DNA from: Spirochaetia bacterium
Lineage (GTDB): Bacteria > Spirochaetota > Spirochaetia > CADAEX01
Reading direction: 5' to 3'
Assembly (NCBI GenBank): GCA_017446885.1
Contig: JAFSOR010000017.1
Span: 1-64,000, forward strand
DNA: 64,000 bases
Position 1 is the stretch's first letter. Every line of letters begins with the position of its first letter. Shown one piece after another: positions 18,374 to 25,859 of this stretch. The position numbers were made by a program, and so were the translations under genes. A model generated the notes under the pieces. It ran no database searches. It saw only the letters and a program-made list of their open reading frames with translations, and was not told the origin of the DNA.

Positions 18374-19122
18374 TGGCAAAAGTATCTATCATAATGCCAT
18401 GCCACAATGGGGCATCAACGCTCCCACAGGCGGTGGAGTCTGTCCTGGCTCAGTCTTATGCCGACTGGGAACTCCTTATTATAGATGACGCCTCCACCGA
18501 CAAAAGTGCTTCTGTTGCTGCCAGGTACTGCGGCCAGGACAGCCGGATAAAGCTGCTCCATACCACAGCATCTACAGGAAAGCCTGCCACTGCCCGGAAT
18601 GTGGGCATAGAAGCCGCCTCCGGCCGCTATATCGCTTTTTTGGACTGCGATGACCAGTGGCTCCCCGGCAAACTGGAGCACCAGCTGCCTCTGTTTGAGA
18701 AACCAGACTGCGCCGCCGTCTTTTCCTTTTACAAAAAGATGAATGCAGAGGGTAATGTGCGCCCAGCCGTGGTCACATCCCCGGCAGTGGTAGGCTTTGA
18801 CCAGCTCCTGGACGGCAACTGCATCGGAAACCTTACTGGCATATACGACACGGATAAAGTGGGCAAGGTATACCAGAAGGAGATCCACCACGAGGACTAC
18901 CTTATGTGGCTAAAGGTGCTGCAGAAGGGCTTTGTAGCCCGTAACACCGGCACCGTGGAGGCCTATTACCGCGAGAGTGGCACATCGGTCTCTGGCAGCA
19001 AGCTCAAAGCCCTGGCCTGGACCTGGGCTATCTACCGCCAGGAGCTTGGGCTGTCCTTTGGGTCATCGCTAGTGCATTTTTTTAGATATGCTGTGAGAGG
19101 AATACTTAAAAAAGTAAAGTAA
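18373..19122 (+). CDS. Family 2 glycosyltransferase
   Basis: A 249-residue GT-A glycosyltransferase. VSIIMPCHNGASTLPQAVES opens the fold, IIDDASTDKS gives the first acidic motif and FLDCDDQW the DxD-like metal site. The ATG at 18373 lies in a TAATG junction with the radical SAM gene and is chosen over upstream starts inside that gene. The last residues are hydrophobic and basic (HFFRYAVRGILKKVK), suggesting membrane contact. It closes the first run of overlapping genes. A 62-base gap holding the toxin-antitoxin control region follows. Confidence 0.88.
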   Translation: MAKVSIIMPCHNGASTLPQAVESVLAQSYADWELLIIDDASTDKSASVAARYCGQDSRIKLLHTTASTGKPATARNVGIEAASGRYIAFLDCDDQWLPGKLEHQLPLFEKPDCAAVFSFYKKMNAEGNVRPAVVTSPAVVGFDQLLDGNCIGNLTGIYDTDKVGKVYQKEIHHEDYLMWLKVLQKGFVARNTGTVEAYYRESGTSVSGSKLKALAWTWAIYRQELGLSFGSSLVHFFRYAVRGILKKVK

Positions 19123-19138
19123 ATTACAGTAATAATAC

Positions 19139-19173
19139 TTGTATTTTGCAGTATAAAATGGTACAAAATACAA
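19139..19173 (+). promoter_or_regulatory. Inverted repeat and putative operator of the toxin-antitoxin operon
   Basis: A perfect ten-base inverted repeat, TTGTATTTTG at 19139-19148 and CAAAATACAA at 19164-19173, is separated by 15 bases and lies 12 bases before the antitoxin start. The spacer holds TATAAAAT (19152-19159), a candidate -10 element. Palindromic operators that overlap the promoter and bind the antitoxin are standard for DinJ/YafQ and RelBE operons. A matching -35 at good spacing is not clear. Confidence 0.6.
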
Positions 19174-19184
19174 ATGGAGATACT

Positions 19185-19445
19185 ATGAGTACTATAACTT
19201 TTAAAGTAGATGATAAAGTGAAACTTCAGGCTCAGGACATTTTTGATCAGATAGGGCTTAGCTTTTCAGGGGCACTTGTTGTTTTTCTTAAATCATGCAT
19301 TATAAACAAGGGAATTCCTTTTGAATTGAAAGTTCCTGCAACTAAAGATATAGTCCTTGAGCGGATTGAAGAAGCAGAGCAGGAAGAGAATTTGAGCCCC
19401 AGATACAAAGATATGAAGGATTTGGTAGAAGCTCTGAATGCTTGA
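19185..19445 (+). CDS. DinJ/RelB-family antitoxin
   Basis: An 86-residue protein with a ribbon-helix-helix N-terminus: STITFKVDDKVKLQAQDIFDQIGLSFSGAL fits the DinJ family, in which the first strand contacts the operator and residues GLSFSGAL belong to the conserved G(L)(T/S)xSxA turn. The C-terminal half, rich in Glu, should wrap the toxin. The ATG at 19185 follows GGAG at 19176-19179. The gene overlaps the toxin start by eight bases, giving coupled translation, and is preceded by a palindromic operator. Confidence 0.9.
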   Translation: MSTITFKVDDKVKLQAQDIFDQIGLSFSGALVVFLKSCIINKGIPFELKVPATKDIVLERIEEAEQEENLSPRYKDMKDLVEALNA

Positions 19446-19713
19446 TATTCAGTTTCATAAATCATTTAAAAAAGATTATAACCTTATGCAGAAACGGGGC
19501 TATGATATGGCCTTGCTTCTTGAAGTTATAGATATCTTGCGACACGGTTTGCCCCTTCCGCCTAAAAACAGAGACCATGCTCTTGTTGGAGGGGAATATA
19601 AAGGATGCCGGGAATGCCATATCCAGCCAGATTGGCTTCTTGTATATAGGATTAAAGCAGATGTTCTTGTTCTAGAGCTTCTATATACAGGGACTCACAG
19701 CGATTTATTCTGA
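19438..19713 (+). CDS. YafQ-family mRNA interferase toxin
   Basis: A 91-residue RelE-superfamily toxin of the YafQ/mRNA-interferase type, expected to cut mRNA in the ribosomal A site. The functional core of YafQ is present: His47 in NRDHALVG, the CHIQPDWLL segment with His61 and Asp65, and His87 with the terminal Phe91 in GTHSDLF. The length equals that of E. coli YafQ. It is intact, so the module may be functional. The unit sits in the glycan locus with no link in function, and may stabilise this variable region. Confidence 0.92.
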   Translation: MLDIQFHKSFKKDYNLMQKRGYDMALLLEVIDILRHGLPLPPKNRDHALVGGEYKGCRECHIQPDWLLVYRIKADVLVLELLYTGTHSDLF

Positions 19714-19721
19714 TTCTTTAA

Positions 19722-22304
19722 GTGAACCCATTATATTTAATTTTCATATATCCAATAGAACTCCTCATTGAGCTGGTGTTCCAGCTTTCCTACGAGTTGT
19801 GGGACAGCCCTGGCATATCGCTTGCAGCGGTGAGCCTTGCGGTCAGCTTCCTCTCCCTGCCTCTGTACATAATTGCAGAGCGGTGGCAGCAGAAGGAGCG
19901 GGATATCCAGAAGGCATTCAAGCCTGAGATTGACGAGATAAAGGCTGTGTTCAAGGGGGATGAGCGGTATATGATCCTCTCCACCTTCTATCGGCAGAAC
20001 CATTACCATCCGGTGATGGCACTCCGCAGCTCCATAAGCCTGATGATTCAGGTGCCGTTCTTTATCGCCGCCTATGTGTTCCTGTCAAATCTGGAGCTTC
20101 TGCGTGGTCAGAGCCTGTGGTTCATTAAAGACCTGGGTGCACCCGACCAGCTGTTCAGCATCGGCGGCTTTCCTGTAAACATCCTCCCTATAGCCATGAC
20201 TGTGATTAACATCATAGCCAGTGCTGTATACGTAAAGGGTTTTGCTTTCAAGGAGAAGCTCCAGCTCTACGGTATGGCGGCCCTGTTCCTGGTGTTGCTC
20301 TACAATTCTCCGGCAGGGCTTGTCTTCTACTGGACGCTGAACAACGTTTTCTCTCTGTGCAAGAATATATGTTATAAGGTCAAATTTAAAAGGTCAGTGA
20401 CCTTAAAAAATGACCTTTTAAAAGTATACAACTTCTGTAAGCATCCTCTGGTGCCGCTTTATAGGCAGGACAGGCTGCGGTTTGGAATCTTTTTCTTGTG
20501 CTGCGCTGCCTTTCTCCTGCTGGTAGGGGCTGTTATTCCATCGTCCCTCATCTGCTCATCGGTGCAGGAGTTCTCTTATATAGAGCCTTTCAAGAGTCCT
20601 CTTGGCATACTCAAGTTCCCGTTCCTTCAGACTATGGGAATTGCAGTATGGATGGTGGCACTCTACTTCCTTTTCTCCAAAAAGACGCAGACTGTGTTCA
20701 CATTCCTCCTTTTGGCTGGAATTGCTGGCGGCCTTGTAAACACCTATGTTTTTGCAGGTGGATATGGTACGGTGCTGGCTCAGAACGGCCTTATCTTCGA
20801 GAACGGTCTTAAGATAAAGAACGAGCTGGCCAAGTTCCCCATCGATATTGCCACCGCTTTTGTAGTGATAAGTCTGGTTCTCTTTATCCTGGGCAAGGGC
20901 TGGCTTAAGGCGGTAAAGAATGTATGCGCTATCCTGGTGCTGGCTCTGCTTGCATTCTCGGTCTTCAATGTAGCAAAGATAAATAGCGAGTTCCACAGGC
21001 TTGAAACAATTGTGGCATCGAGTTCCAACCGGGGAAGCGATGAGACTGTAAAGCCTGTGTATCACTTCTCCCGGACAGGGAAGAATGTGGTTGTTATCAT
21101 GCTGGACCGGGGCATAAGCTCTTTTGTACCTTACATAATGAAAGAGCTGCCTTCAGTCAAGGAGAACTTCCGGGGTTTTGTCTGGTATCCAAATACGCTG
21201 GCTCCAGGGGATCACACTATCTTCTCTGCTCCAGCCATCTTCGGCGGGTATGACTATCTGCCCCAGGTCATGAATGGAAGGCGTGATCAGCTGCTTATAG
21301 ATAAGCACAACGAATCCCTGAAGGTGCTGCCTGCATATTTCCTGAACCAAGGTTATCAGGTTTCTGTCACCGACCCACCTATGGCCAACTACAGCTGGAC
21401 TCCCGATAACTCTATATTTCCCAAGGAGATTCATGCAGTTAATATAGGCGGCCGATACGACAAGCTGTGGCGTAAGGAGCATGGAATGGAGCTTTCGGGC
21501 TTTATTCTGTCAGACTTCATGAAGCGGGATTTCCTTTTCTTCGATTTCTTCCGTGTCTGCCCTGTGTCGCTTCGTGGAATCCTCTACGACCACGGTGGAT
21601 GGTGGAATTCTAATAAGGATAAAGCCAAGGATGAGAATTCCCTGGCTATAAAGTACTATTCGGCTCTAGACTACTTGTCTGGGCTCTCTGATGTAGTGGA
21701 GGGAGCTGGTTCCTACATGGCGCTGGACAATGACCTGCCCCACGAGCCTGCTTGGATGCAGTATCCCGATTACAAACTGCAGGCCAAGATTACAGACAGG
21801 GGCAAAAACCGCTTTGGAGCCGAGACTGTTTTTATTCACTACCACGCTAATGCCGCCACATTGCGGCTGCTGGGTCAGTGGTTTGCTTGGATGAGAGAAA
21901 ATGATGTCTACGACAACACCCGGATAGTTATAGCTTCTGACCACGGCCGGCATTTTAAGGGGGAGAATAAGACCCTGGAGACCGACTTTGACAAGAGCGA
22001 CCTGGCTGCTTGGAACGCTCTTCTGCTGTACAAGGACTTTGGAGCTGATGGCGAGATTGTCACCGATACTACCTTTATGACAGTTGCCGATGTCCCATAC
22101 CTGGCCACCCATGGAATTTCCGATAAACCTGTAAATCCTTTTACAGGGAATGCATTTGACATGGCCGGGAAAAAGGATGGTGTCACTGTGGTGACAGGTC
22201 TGGGCGAGGCCAGCGACCATGGCAAATACACTTTCAACTATACCGAGAAATATCGGGTAAAAGATAATATTTTCAAGGCTGCCAACTGGGAGAAGCTTAA
22301 ATGA
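19722..22304 (+). CDS. YidC-like membrane domain fused to a sulfatase/phosphoglycerol-transferase-type domain, copy 1
   Basis: An 860-residue fusion. Residues 1 to about 215 match YidC/Oxa1: a first helix with SFLSLPLY, a charged hairpin, LMIQVPFFIAAYVFLS, and the hallmark SPAGLVFYWTLNNVFSL. The groove arginine of YidC insertases is replaced by Ser42. Five or more hydrophobic segments follow (about 250-430). Residues about 450-860 form an alkaline-phosphatase-superfamily domain: VVVIMLDRG (Asp462), a GDHTIFSAPAIF segment with a candidate threonine nucleophile, and SDHGRHF (Asp740, His741) as metal ligands. LtaS and OpgB, which transfer phosphoglycerol, belong to this superfamily. The GTG start aligns with the start of copy 2 at 34051. 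It overlaps the next gene by four bases. Confidence 0.85.
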   Translation: MNPLYLIFIYPIELLIELVFQLSYELWDSPGISLAAVSLAVSFLSLPLYIIAERWQQKERDIQKAFKPEIDEIKAVFKGDERYMILSTFYRQNHYHPVMALRSSISLMIQVPFFIAAYVFLSNLELLRGQSLWFIKDLGAPDQLFSIGGFPVNILPIAMTVINIIASAVYVKGFAFKEKLQLYGMAALFLVLLYNSPAGLVFYWTLNNVFSLCKNICYKVKFKRSVTLKNDLLKVYNFCKHPLVPLYRQDRLRFGIFFLCCAAFLLLVGAVIPSSLICSSVQEFSYIEPFKSPLGILKFPFLQTMGIAVWMVALYFLFSKKTQTVFTFLLLAGIAGGLVNTYVFAGGYGTVLAQNGLIFENGLKIKNELAKFPIDIATAFVVISLVLFILGKGWLKAVKNVCAILVLALLAFSVFNVAKINSEFHRLETIVASSSNRGSDETVKPVYHFSRTGKNVVVIMLDRGISSFVPYIMKELPSVKENFRGFVWYPNTLAPGDHTIFSAPAIFGGYDYLPQVMNGRRDQLLIDKHNESLKVLPAYFLNQGYQVSVTDPPMANYSWTPDNSIFPKEIHAVNIGGRYDKLWRKEHGMELSGFILSDFMKRDFLFFDFFRVCPVSLRGILYDHGGWWNSNKDKAKDENSLAIKYYSALDYLSGLSDVVEGAGSYMALDNDLPHEPAWMQYPDYKLQAKITDRGKNRFGAETVFIHYHANAATLRLLGQWFAWMRENDVYDNTRIVIASDHGRHFKGENKTLETDFDKSDLAAWNALLLYKDFGADGEIVTDTTFMTVADVPYLATHGISDKPVNPFTGNAFDMAGKKDGVTVVTGLGEASDHGKYTFNYTEKYRVKDNIFKAANWEKLK
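20378..20424 (+). repeat. Intragenic palindromic repeat, GGTCA/TGACC type
   Basis: TTTAAAAGGTCA at 20385-20396 and its exact complement TGACCTTTTAAA at 20411-20422 flank a 14-base loop that holds a smaller AAGGTCA-type copy. The same 12-base arms occur at 49153-49206. The element is read in frame and falls in the linker just after the last YidC-type helix. Confidence 0.7.
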
Positions 22305-23527
22305 TGCTCTACATAGACCCAGGCACAGGCAGCATGCTCTTCTCTGTACTGATAAGCCTATTTGCCCTGGGTTATTTTGCGTTCCGTGGGGTTCTGATAA
22401 AGCTTCGGCTCCTCTTTGCCGGCAAAAAGGGTGCATCCAAGGGGAATCGGATTCCCTATGTAATCTACAACGAGGGCAGGCAGTACTGGACCACCTTCAA
22501 GCCGGTGGTGGAGGAGTTTGAGAAACGAGCCATTCCCTTGGTCTACTACACTTCTGCCCATGACGACCCGGTGTTTGACACAAAATGGCAGTTTGTAAAG
22601 CCTGAATTTATAGGCGAAGGCAACAAAGCCTATGCCCGCCTGAACCTGATGGAAGCAGATGTGTGCCTTATGACCACCCCGGGGCTTGATGTATTCCAGC
22701 TTAAGCGGTCAAAAGGGGTAAAGCACTACTGCCATGTGGTCCATATGATAAACGACGCCACCACCTACAAGCGGTATGGCCTTGACTATTTTGACTCTGT
22801 GCTCCTGGCCGGCGAATGGCAGGGGGATGATATACGGTACCTGGAGAAGCTCCGGGGACTGCCACCTAAGCGTCTGGTGACTGTGGGCTGCCCCTATCTG
22901 GATGTGCAGCAGGCACGCCTTGATGATGCCCTGAAACAAGTTCAGGGTGACAATTATACCGTGCTGGTCTCTCCATCATGGGGAGCAAGCGGCCTTTTAA
23001 GCCTGTACGGAGAAAAGTTGTTGGATCCTCTGGCGGCAACTTGCTGGAACATCATAGTGCGGCCGCATCCACAGTCCAAGGTTGTAGAGAAGGAGCTTAT
23101 TACCCGCCTGCAGGCTAAATATAATAAAAATAAAAATATAATATGGGATTTTGACCCTGATAATATTGTATCTATTTCAAAAGCTGATATAATGATTTCT
23201 GATTTTTCCAGCATCACACTGGACTTTGCATTCCTGCGTAACAAGCCTTTCCTGGCTGCTGTGGGCGATTTTGATGCAAGACCCTACGATGCCGAAAAAG
23301 TGCCTCATCCGCTGTGGCAGTTCCAAGTTCTTCCTAAGATAGGCAGGGAGCTTAAGGAATCAGACTTCAAGCAGATAGGGGAGATTATAAAAAATATTGC
23401 AGACGACCCTGCAGCATCCGAAAACCGGGCGTTGGCAAAGGCTAAGGCATGGCAGTATCAAGGCCAGGCTGGGGCTCGTATAGCCGACTATATGGTCAAG
23501 GTACAGCAGGAGGTCGCAGAAGGATAG
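22301..23527 (+). CDS. TagF-like protein with DPGTGS-type hydrophobic N-terminus, copy 1
   Basis: A 408-residue protein. The N-terminus (LYIDPGTGSMLFSVLISLFA) is a membrane helix preceded by a DPGTGS motif, and the rest is a CDP-glycerol-phosphotransferase-like GT-B fold with IIVRPHP and DIMISDFSSITLDFAF. It lacks a clear TWHG motif like that of the 13.8-16.0 kb pair, although WHxG-type residues may be replaced by the CHVVHMIND region. The ATG overlaps the stop of the YidC-sulfatase gene by four bases, and the same pairing recurs at 36987. The two proteins therefore very likely act together at the inner membrane. A CCCTGAA palindrome lies within it at 22929. Confidence 0.82.
   Translation: MMLYIDPGTGSMLFSVLISLFALGYFAFRGVLIKLRLLFAGKKGASKGNRIPYVIYNEGRQYWTTFKPVVEEFEKRAIPLVYYTSAHDDPVFDTKWQFVKPEFIGEGNKAYARLNLMEADVCLMTTPGLDVFQLKRSKGVKHYCHVVHMINDATTYKRYGLDYFDSVLLAGEWQGDDIRYLEKLRGLPPKRLVTVGCPYLDVQQARLDDALKQVQGDNYTVLVSPSWGASGLLSLYGEKLLDPLAATCWNIIVRPHPQSKVVEKELITRLQAKYNKNKNIIWDFDPDNIVSISKADIMISDFSSITLDFAFLRNKPFLAAVGDFDARPYDAEKVPHPLWQFQVLPKIGRELKESDFKQIGEIIKNIADDPAASENRALAKAKAWQYQGQAGARIADYMVKVQQEVAEG
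22929..22947 (+). repeat. CCCTGAA/TTCAGGG palindrome inside a coding sequence
   Basis: CCCTGAA and TTCAGGG flank ACAAG. It is read as part of ALKQVQGD. A closely similar palindrome lies at 61262-61282, read as ILKQVQDD in an unrelated gene. Repeats of this CCTGAAACAAGTTCAGG form are known dispersed REP-like sequences in several bacteria. Confidence 0.7.
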
Positions 23528-23533
23528 AATCTT

Positions 23534-24406
23534 ATGTTTGGACCCAACACCAATTTTGAAGACACCGTAAGTATCAATTGTTCACACCGGGATCAGAGCT
23601 TTTTCAAGCTTTTTGACCAAGTGAGGGAGCTTTTTGCCACCAAGTTCGGCCTTGAGGATTACGATATCCTCTTTATCCCAGGCAGCGCCACTGTAGGTGT
23701 GGAGGCCACCATGTTCTCCATGAAGTACCGCATAAAGATGGCTGGCTACGAGGGGGAGTTCAAGGAAAGGTGGAACCAGATGCTTCAGAATTATCCCAAA
23801 AAAGAAACCTATCCCGAGACAGAGATGTTCTGCCGCCTTGAGACCAGCATCTCTGCCCCTTTCGCCAAGGAAAACTGCATTGTTGACGCTGTAAGCGCAT
23901 TCCCATACTACGATGTGCCCAAAGGTACCAAGGTGCTATGCACCTGCCTTAACAAGCAGCTTGCCTCCTATGTAGGGCTTGCAGTTGTCTGTGTAAAAAA
24001 AGACCAGTGGGAGTACTGCGTGGACAGCGATGTCTACTCCTACCTTAACCTGCGGCGCTATAAGGATTATGCAGAGCATCATCAGACTCCTAACACATCG
24101 CCCACTTTCATCTACGAGCATTTCTGCCGGGTTCTTAAGAGCTTTGACCTAGAAGAGTTCCGCAGCCGGATAAACAAGGTGTCTGACCTTATATGCAGCG
24201 CAATTCCAGAGGAATACATTGTAGGCGAGAAACAGTGCCCGGTCATCACCATAAAGAAAGAGGCCTTTGCAAAAGACACAAGCATTGCCCGGAAGTTCGA
24301 CCTTTACGGCTATTGGACAGGAAAGCCTGACTACCAGATTTTCACATACACCTCTCCTGTGGAAGATTACGAGGAATTTGTAAGACAGTACCGCAGTTCA
24401 TGTTGA
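23534..24406 (+). CDS. Short fold-type I PLP-enzyme-like protein
   Basis: A 290-residue protein that resembles class V aminotransferases, perhaps the 2-aminoethylphosphonate transaminase branch. ILFIPGSATVGVEATMFS (about residues 45-62) matches the glycine-rich phosphate-binding turn, and CLNKQLASYVGLAVVCV places a candidate PLP lysine at Lys141. It is much shorter than the usual 360-400 residues: parts of the large domain and the N-terminus are reduced. It may make an amino-bearing group for the surface polymer or may have lost catalysis. It starts six bases after the TagF-like gene and overlaps the following permease gene by seven bases. Confidence 0.6.
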   Translation: MFGPNTNFEDTVSINCSHRDQSFFKLFDQVRELFATKFGLEDYDILFIPGSATVGVEATMFSMKYRIKMAGYEGEFKERWNQMLQNYPKKETYPETEMFCRLETSISAPFAKENCIVDAVSAFPYYDVPKGTKVLCTCLNKQLASYVGLAVVCVKKDQWEYCVDSDVYSYLNLRRYKDYAEHHQTPNTSPTFIYEHFCRVLKSFDLEEFRSRINKVSDLICSAIPEEYIVGEKQCPVITIKKEAFAKDTSIARKFDLYGYWTGKPDYQIFTYTSPVEDYEEFVRQYRSSC

Positions 24407-25857
24407 TTTTAAAGATTGCGTTCAGAAATATTTGCCGCAACACCCGAAAGACCATACTTTTAGGCACCTTGATAGCTCTGGGTATGGCTTTCCTGTTTTT
24501 TGCCAACGCTGTGTTCGAGAGTGCAGACCAGGGTGTGCGTACCTCATTTGTGGGCAGCCTTACCGGCGATGTAGTCATGGCATCGGAGTCCGAGACGCCG
24601 TTCAGCCTTTTTGGCAACGAGATTCCTGTTATAGACGACTATGAGGTTATCCCATCAATCCCGGGCTATGCCGATATATCTGAATCCCTTGATTCCCTTT
24701 CCTATACCCAGGCCTATACCCCTGTGGTTTCTGGGGCGGCCGGTGTCGAGATAGGGGACTACCGGGGCACATCGGCAGTGTTCGGCATAGTGCCAGAAAG
24801 CTACTTTGATGTATGCGGCGATATAGAGATTGTCTCCGGTAATCCTGCCGACATAGCAGATGGAGGTATATTCCTGTGCCAGATGGTAAAGGATGATGCC
24901 GAGAAAAAGCTGGGCCGGCCTCTCGAAGTTGGGGATGAGATAAAACTTAGCCTCTACTCGGACGGCAGCTTTAAAATCCGCAAAGGAAAGTATGCCGGCT
25001 GCCACAGCTACATAAACCAGACACCACCTTTTGATGCCATAATTCTGGCCGACCCGACTATAGTTCGTGGTCTTATAGATTATACTGCCGGCAACTTGGT
25101 TGCTTCTGATAAAAATAACTCAGAAGAGCCCACCGCTATCGATGATTTTGACTTTGACACCCTTTTCTCCGAGGCCGAGGATTCAGAGAAATCGGCTGAA
25201 GAAGAGTTCTCGCTGGACAAGCTAGAGTCGATTCTGGCCGACACCACCGAGCGCGATGCCCTGGCTCAGGTCTCATCATCGGCCTGGAGCTTTGTCCTTT
25301 TTAAAGCCACAGAAGGGGATGAGAATGCTCTTAAGAAGGAGCTTTCTGCCCTTTCAAAGGAAAACCATTGGAATGTGGAGATAAAAAGCTGGCGCAAGGG
25401 GGCTGGCTTAAACGCCCAGATGGTTTTTGCACTCAAGGCTGCCTTTGATGTTGGTATACTTTTTATAATCATAGGGGCAGTGCTTGTTATAGTGAATGCA
25501 TTGGTAATATCTGTCCTTGAGCGCAGCTACGAGATAGGCACCATGCGGGGCATAGGGGCAGGAAAGCCTTTTATAAGCGCCCTTTTTATAGCCGAATCCA
25601 TGATGCTTACCCTTACCGCCGCCACTGTTGGAATAATAATAGGAATCATAGCCTCTGCAATTTTTGCAGGCGGCATACCGCTCCATAACAATCTGCTTAT
25701 AACTATGTTCGGCGGCGATGTGCTCCGTCCTGTGGTCACATTCAAGAATATTGCGCTCCATTTTGCAGGGGCTGCCCTGGTGGGTGCCCTGTCGTGGATT
25801 TACCCTGTATCGCTGGCTGTAAAGATTCAGCCTGTCATGATAATGGGGAGGGGTTAG
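24400..25857 (+). CDS. FtsX-family ABC permease (LolC/E or MacB-like), first subunit
   Basis: A 485-residue permease. One N-terminal helix (residues about 15-37), a large periplasmic domain and three C-terminal helices with an ERSYEIGTMRGIGAG segment form the LolCE/MacB topology. Such permeases use ATP to push envelope substrates, often lipoproteins, out of the inner membrane. The periplasmic domain carries an unusual acidic insertion around residues 240-285, with DDFDFDTLF at 248-256, similar to one in the barrel protein at 27921. The gene starts the operon of permeases, LolA-like protein and barrel; the ATPase is convergent at 29155. Confidence 0.88.
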   Translation: MLILKIAFRNICRNTRKTILLGTLIALGMAFLFFANAVFESADQGVRTSFVGSLTGDVVMASESETPFSLFGNEIPVIDDYEVIPSIPGYADISESLDSLSYTQAYTPVVSGAAGVEIGDYRGTSAVFGIVPESYFDVCGDIEIVSGNPADIADGGIFLCQMVKDDAEKKLGRPLEVGDEIKLSLYSDGSFKIRKGKYAGCHSYINQTPPFDAIILADPTIVRGLIDYTAGNLVASDKNNSEEPTAIDDFDFDTLFSEAEDSEKSAEEEFSLDKLESILADTTERDALAQVSSSAWSFVLFKATEGDENALKKELSALSKENHWNVEIKSWRKGAGLNAQMVFALKAAFDVGILFIIIGAVLVIVNALVISVLERSYEIGTMRGIGAGKPFISALFIAESMMLTLTAATVGIIIGIIASAIFAGGIPLHNNLLITMFGGDVLRPVVTFKNIALHFAGAALVGALSWIYPVSLAVKIQPVMIMGRG

Positions 25858-25859
25858 CC

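Noticed and set aside
19722-22304. Reading the YidC match as the cell's normal membrane insertase
   Set aside because: The groove arginine is missing, a large sulfatase-type domain follows, and two copies lie in a glycan locus away from rpmH/rnpA.
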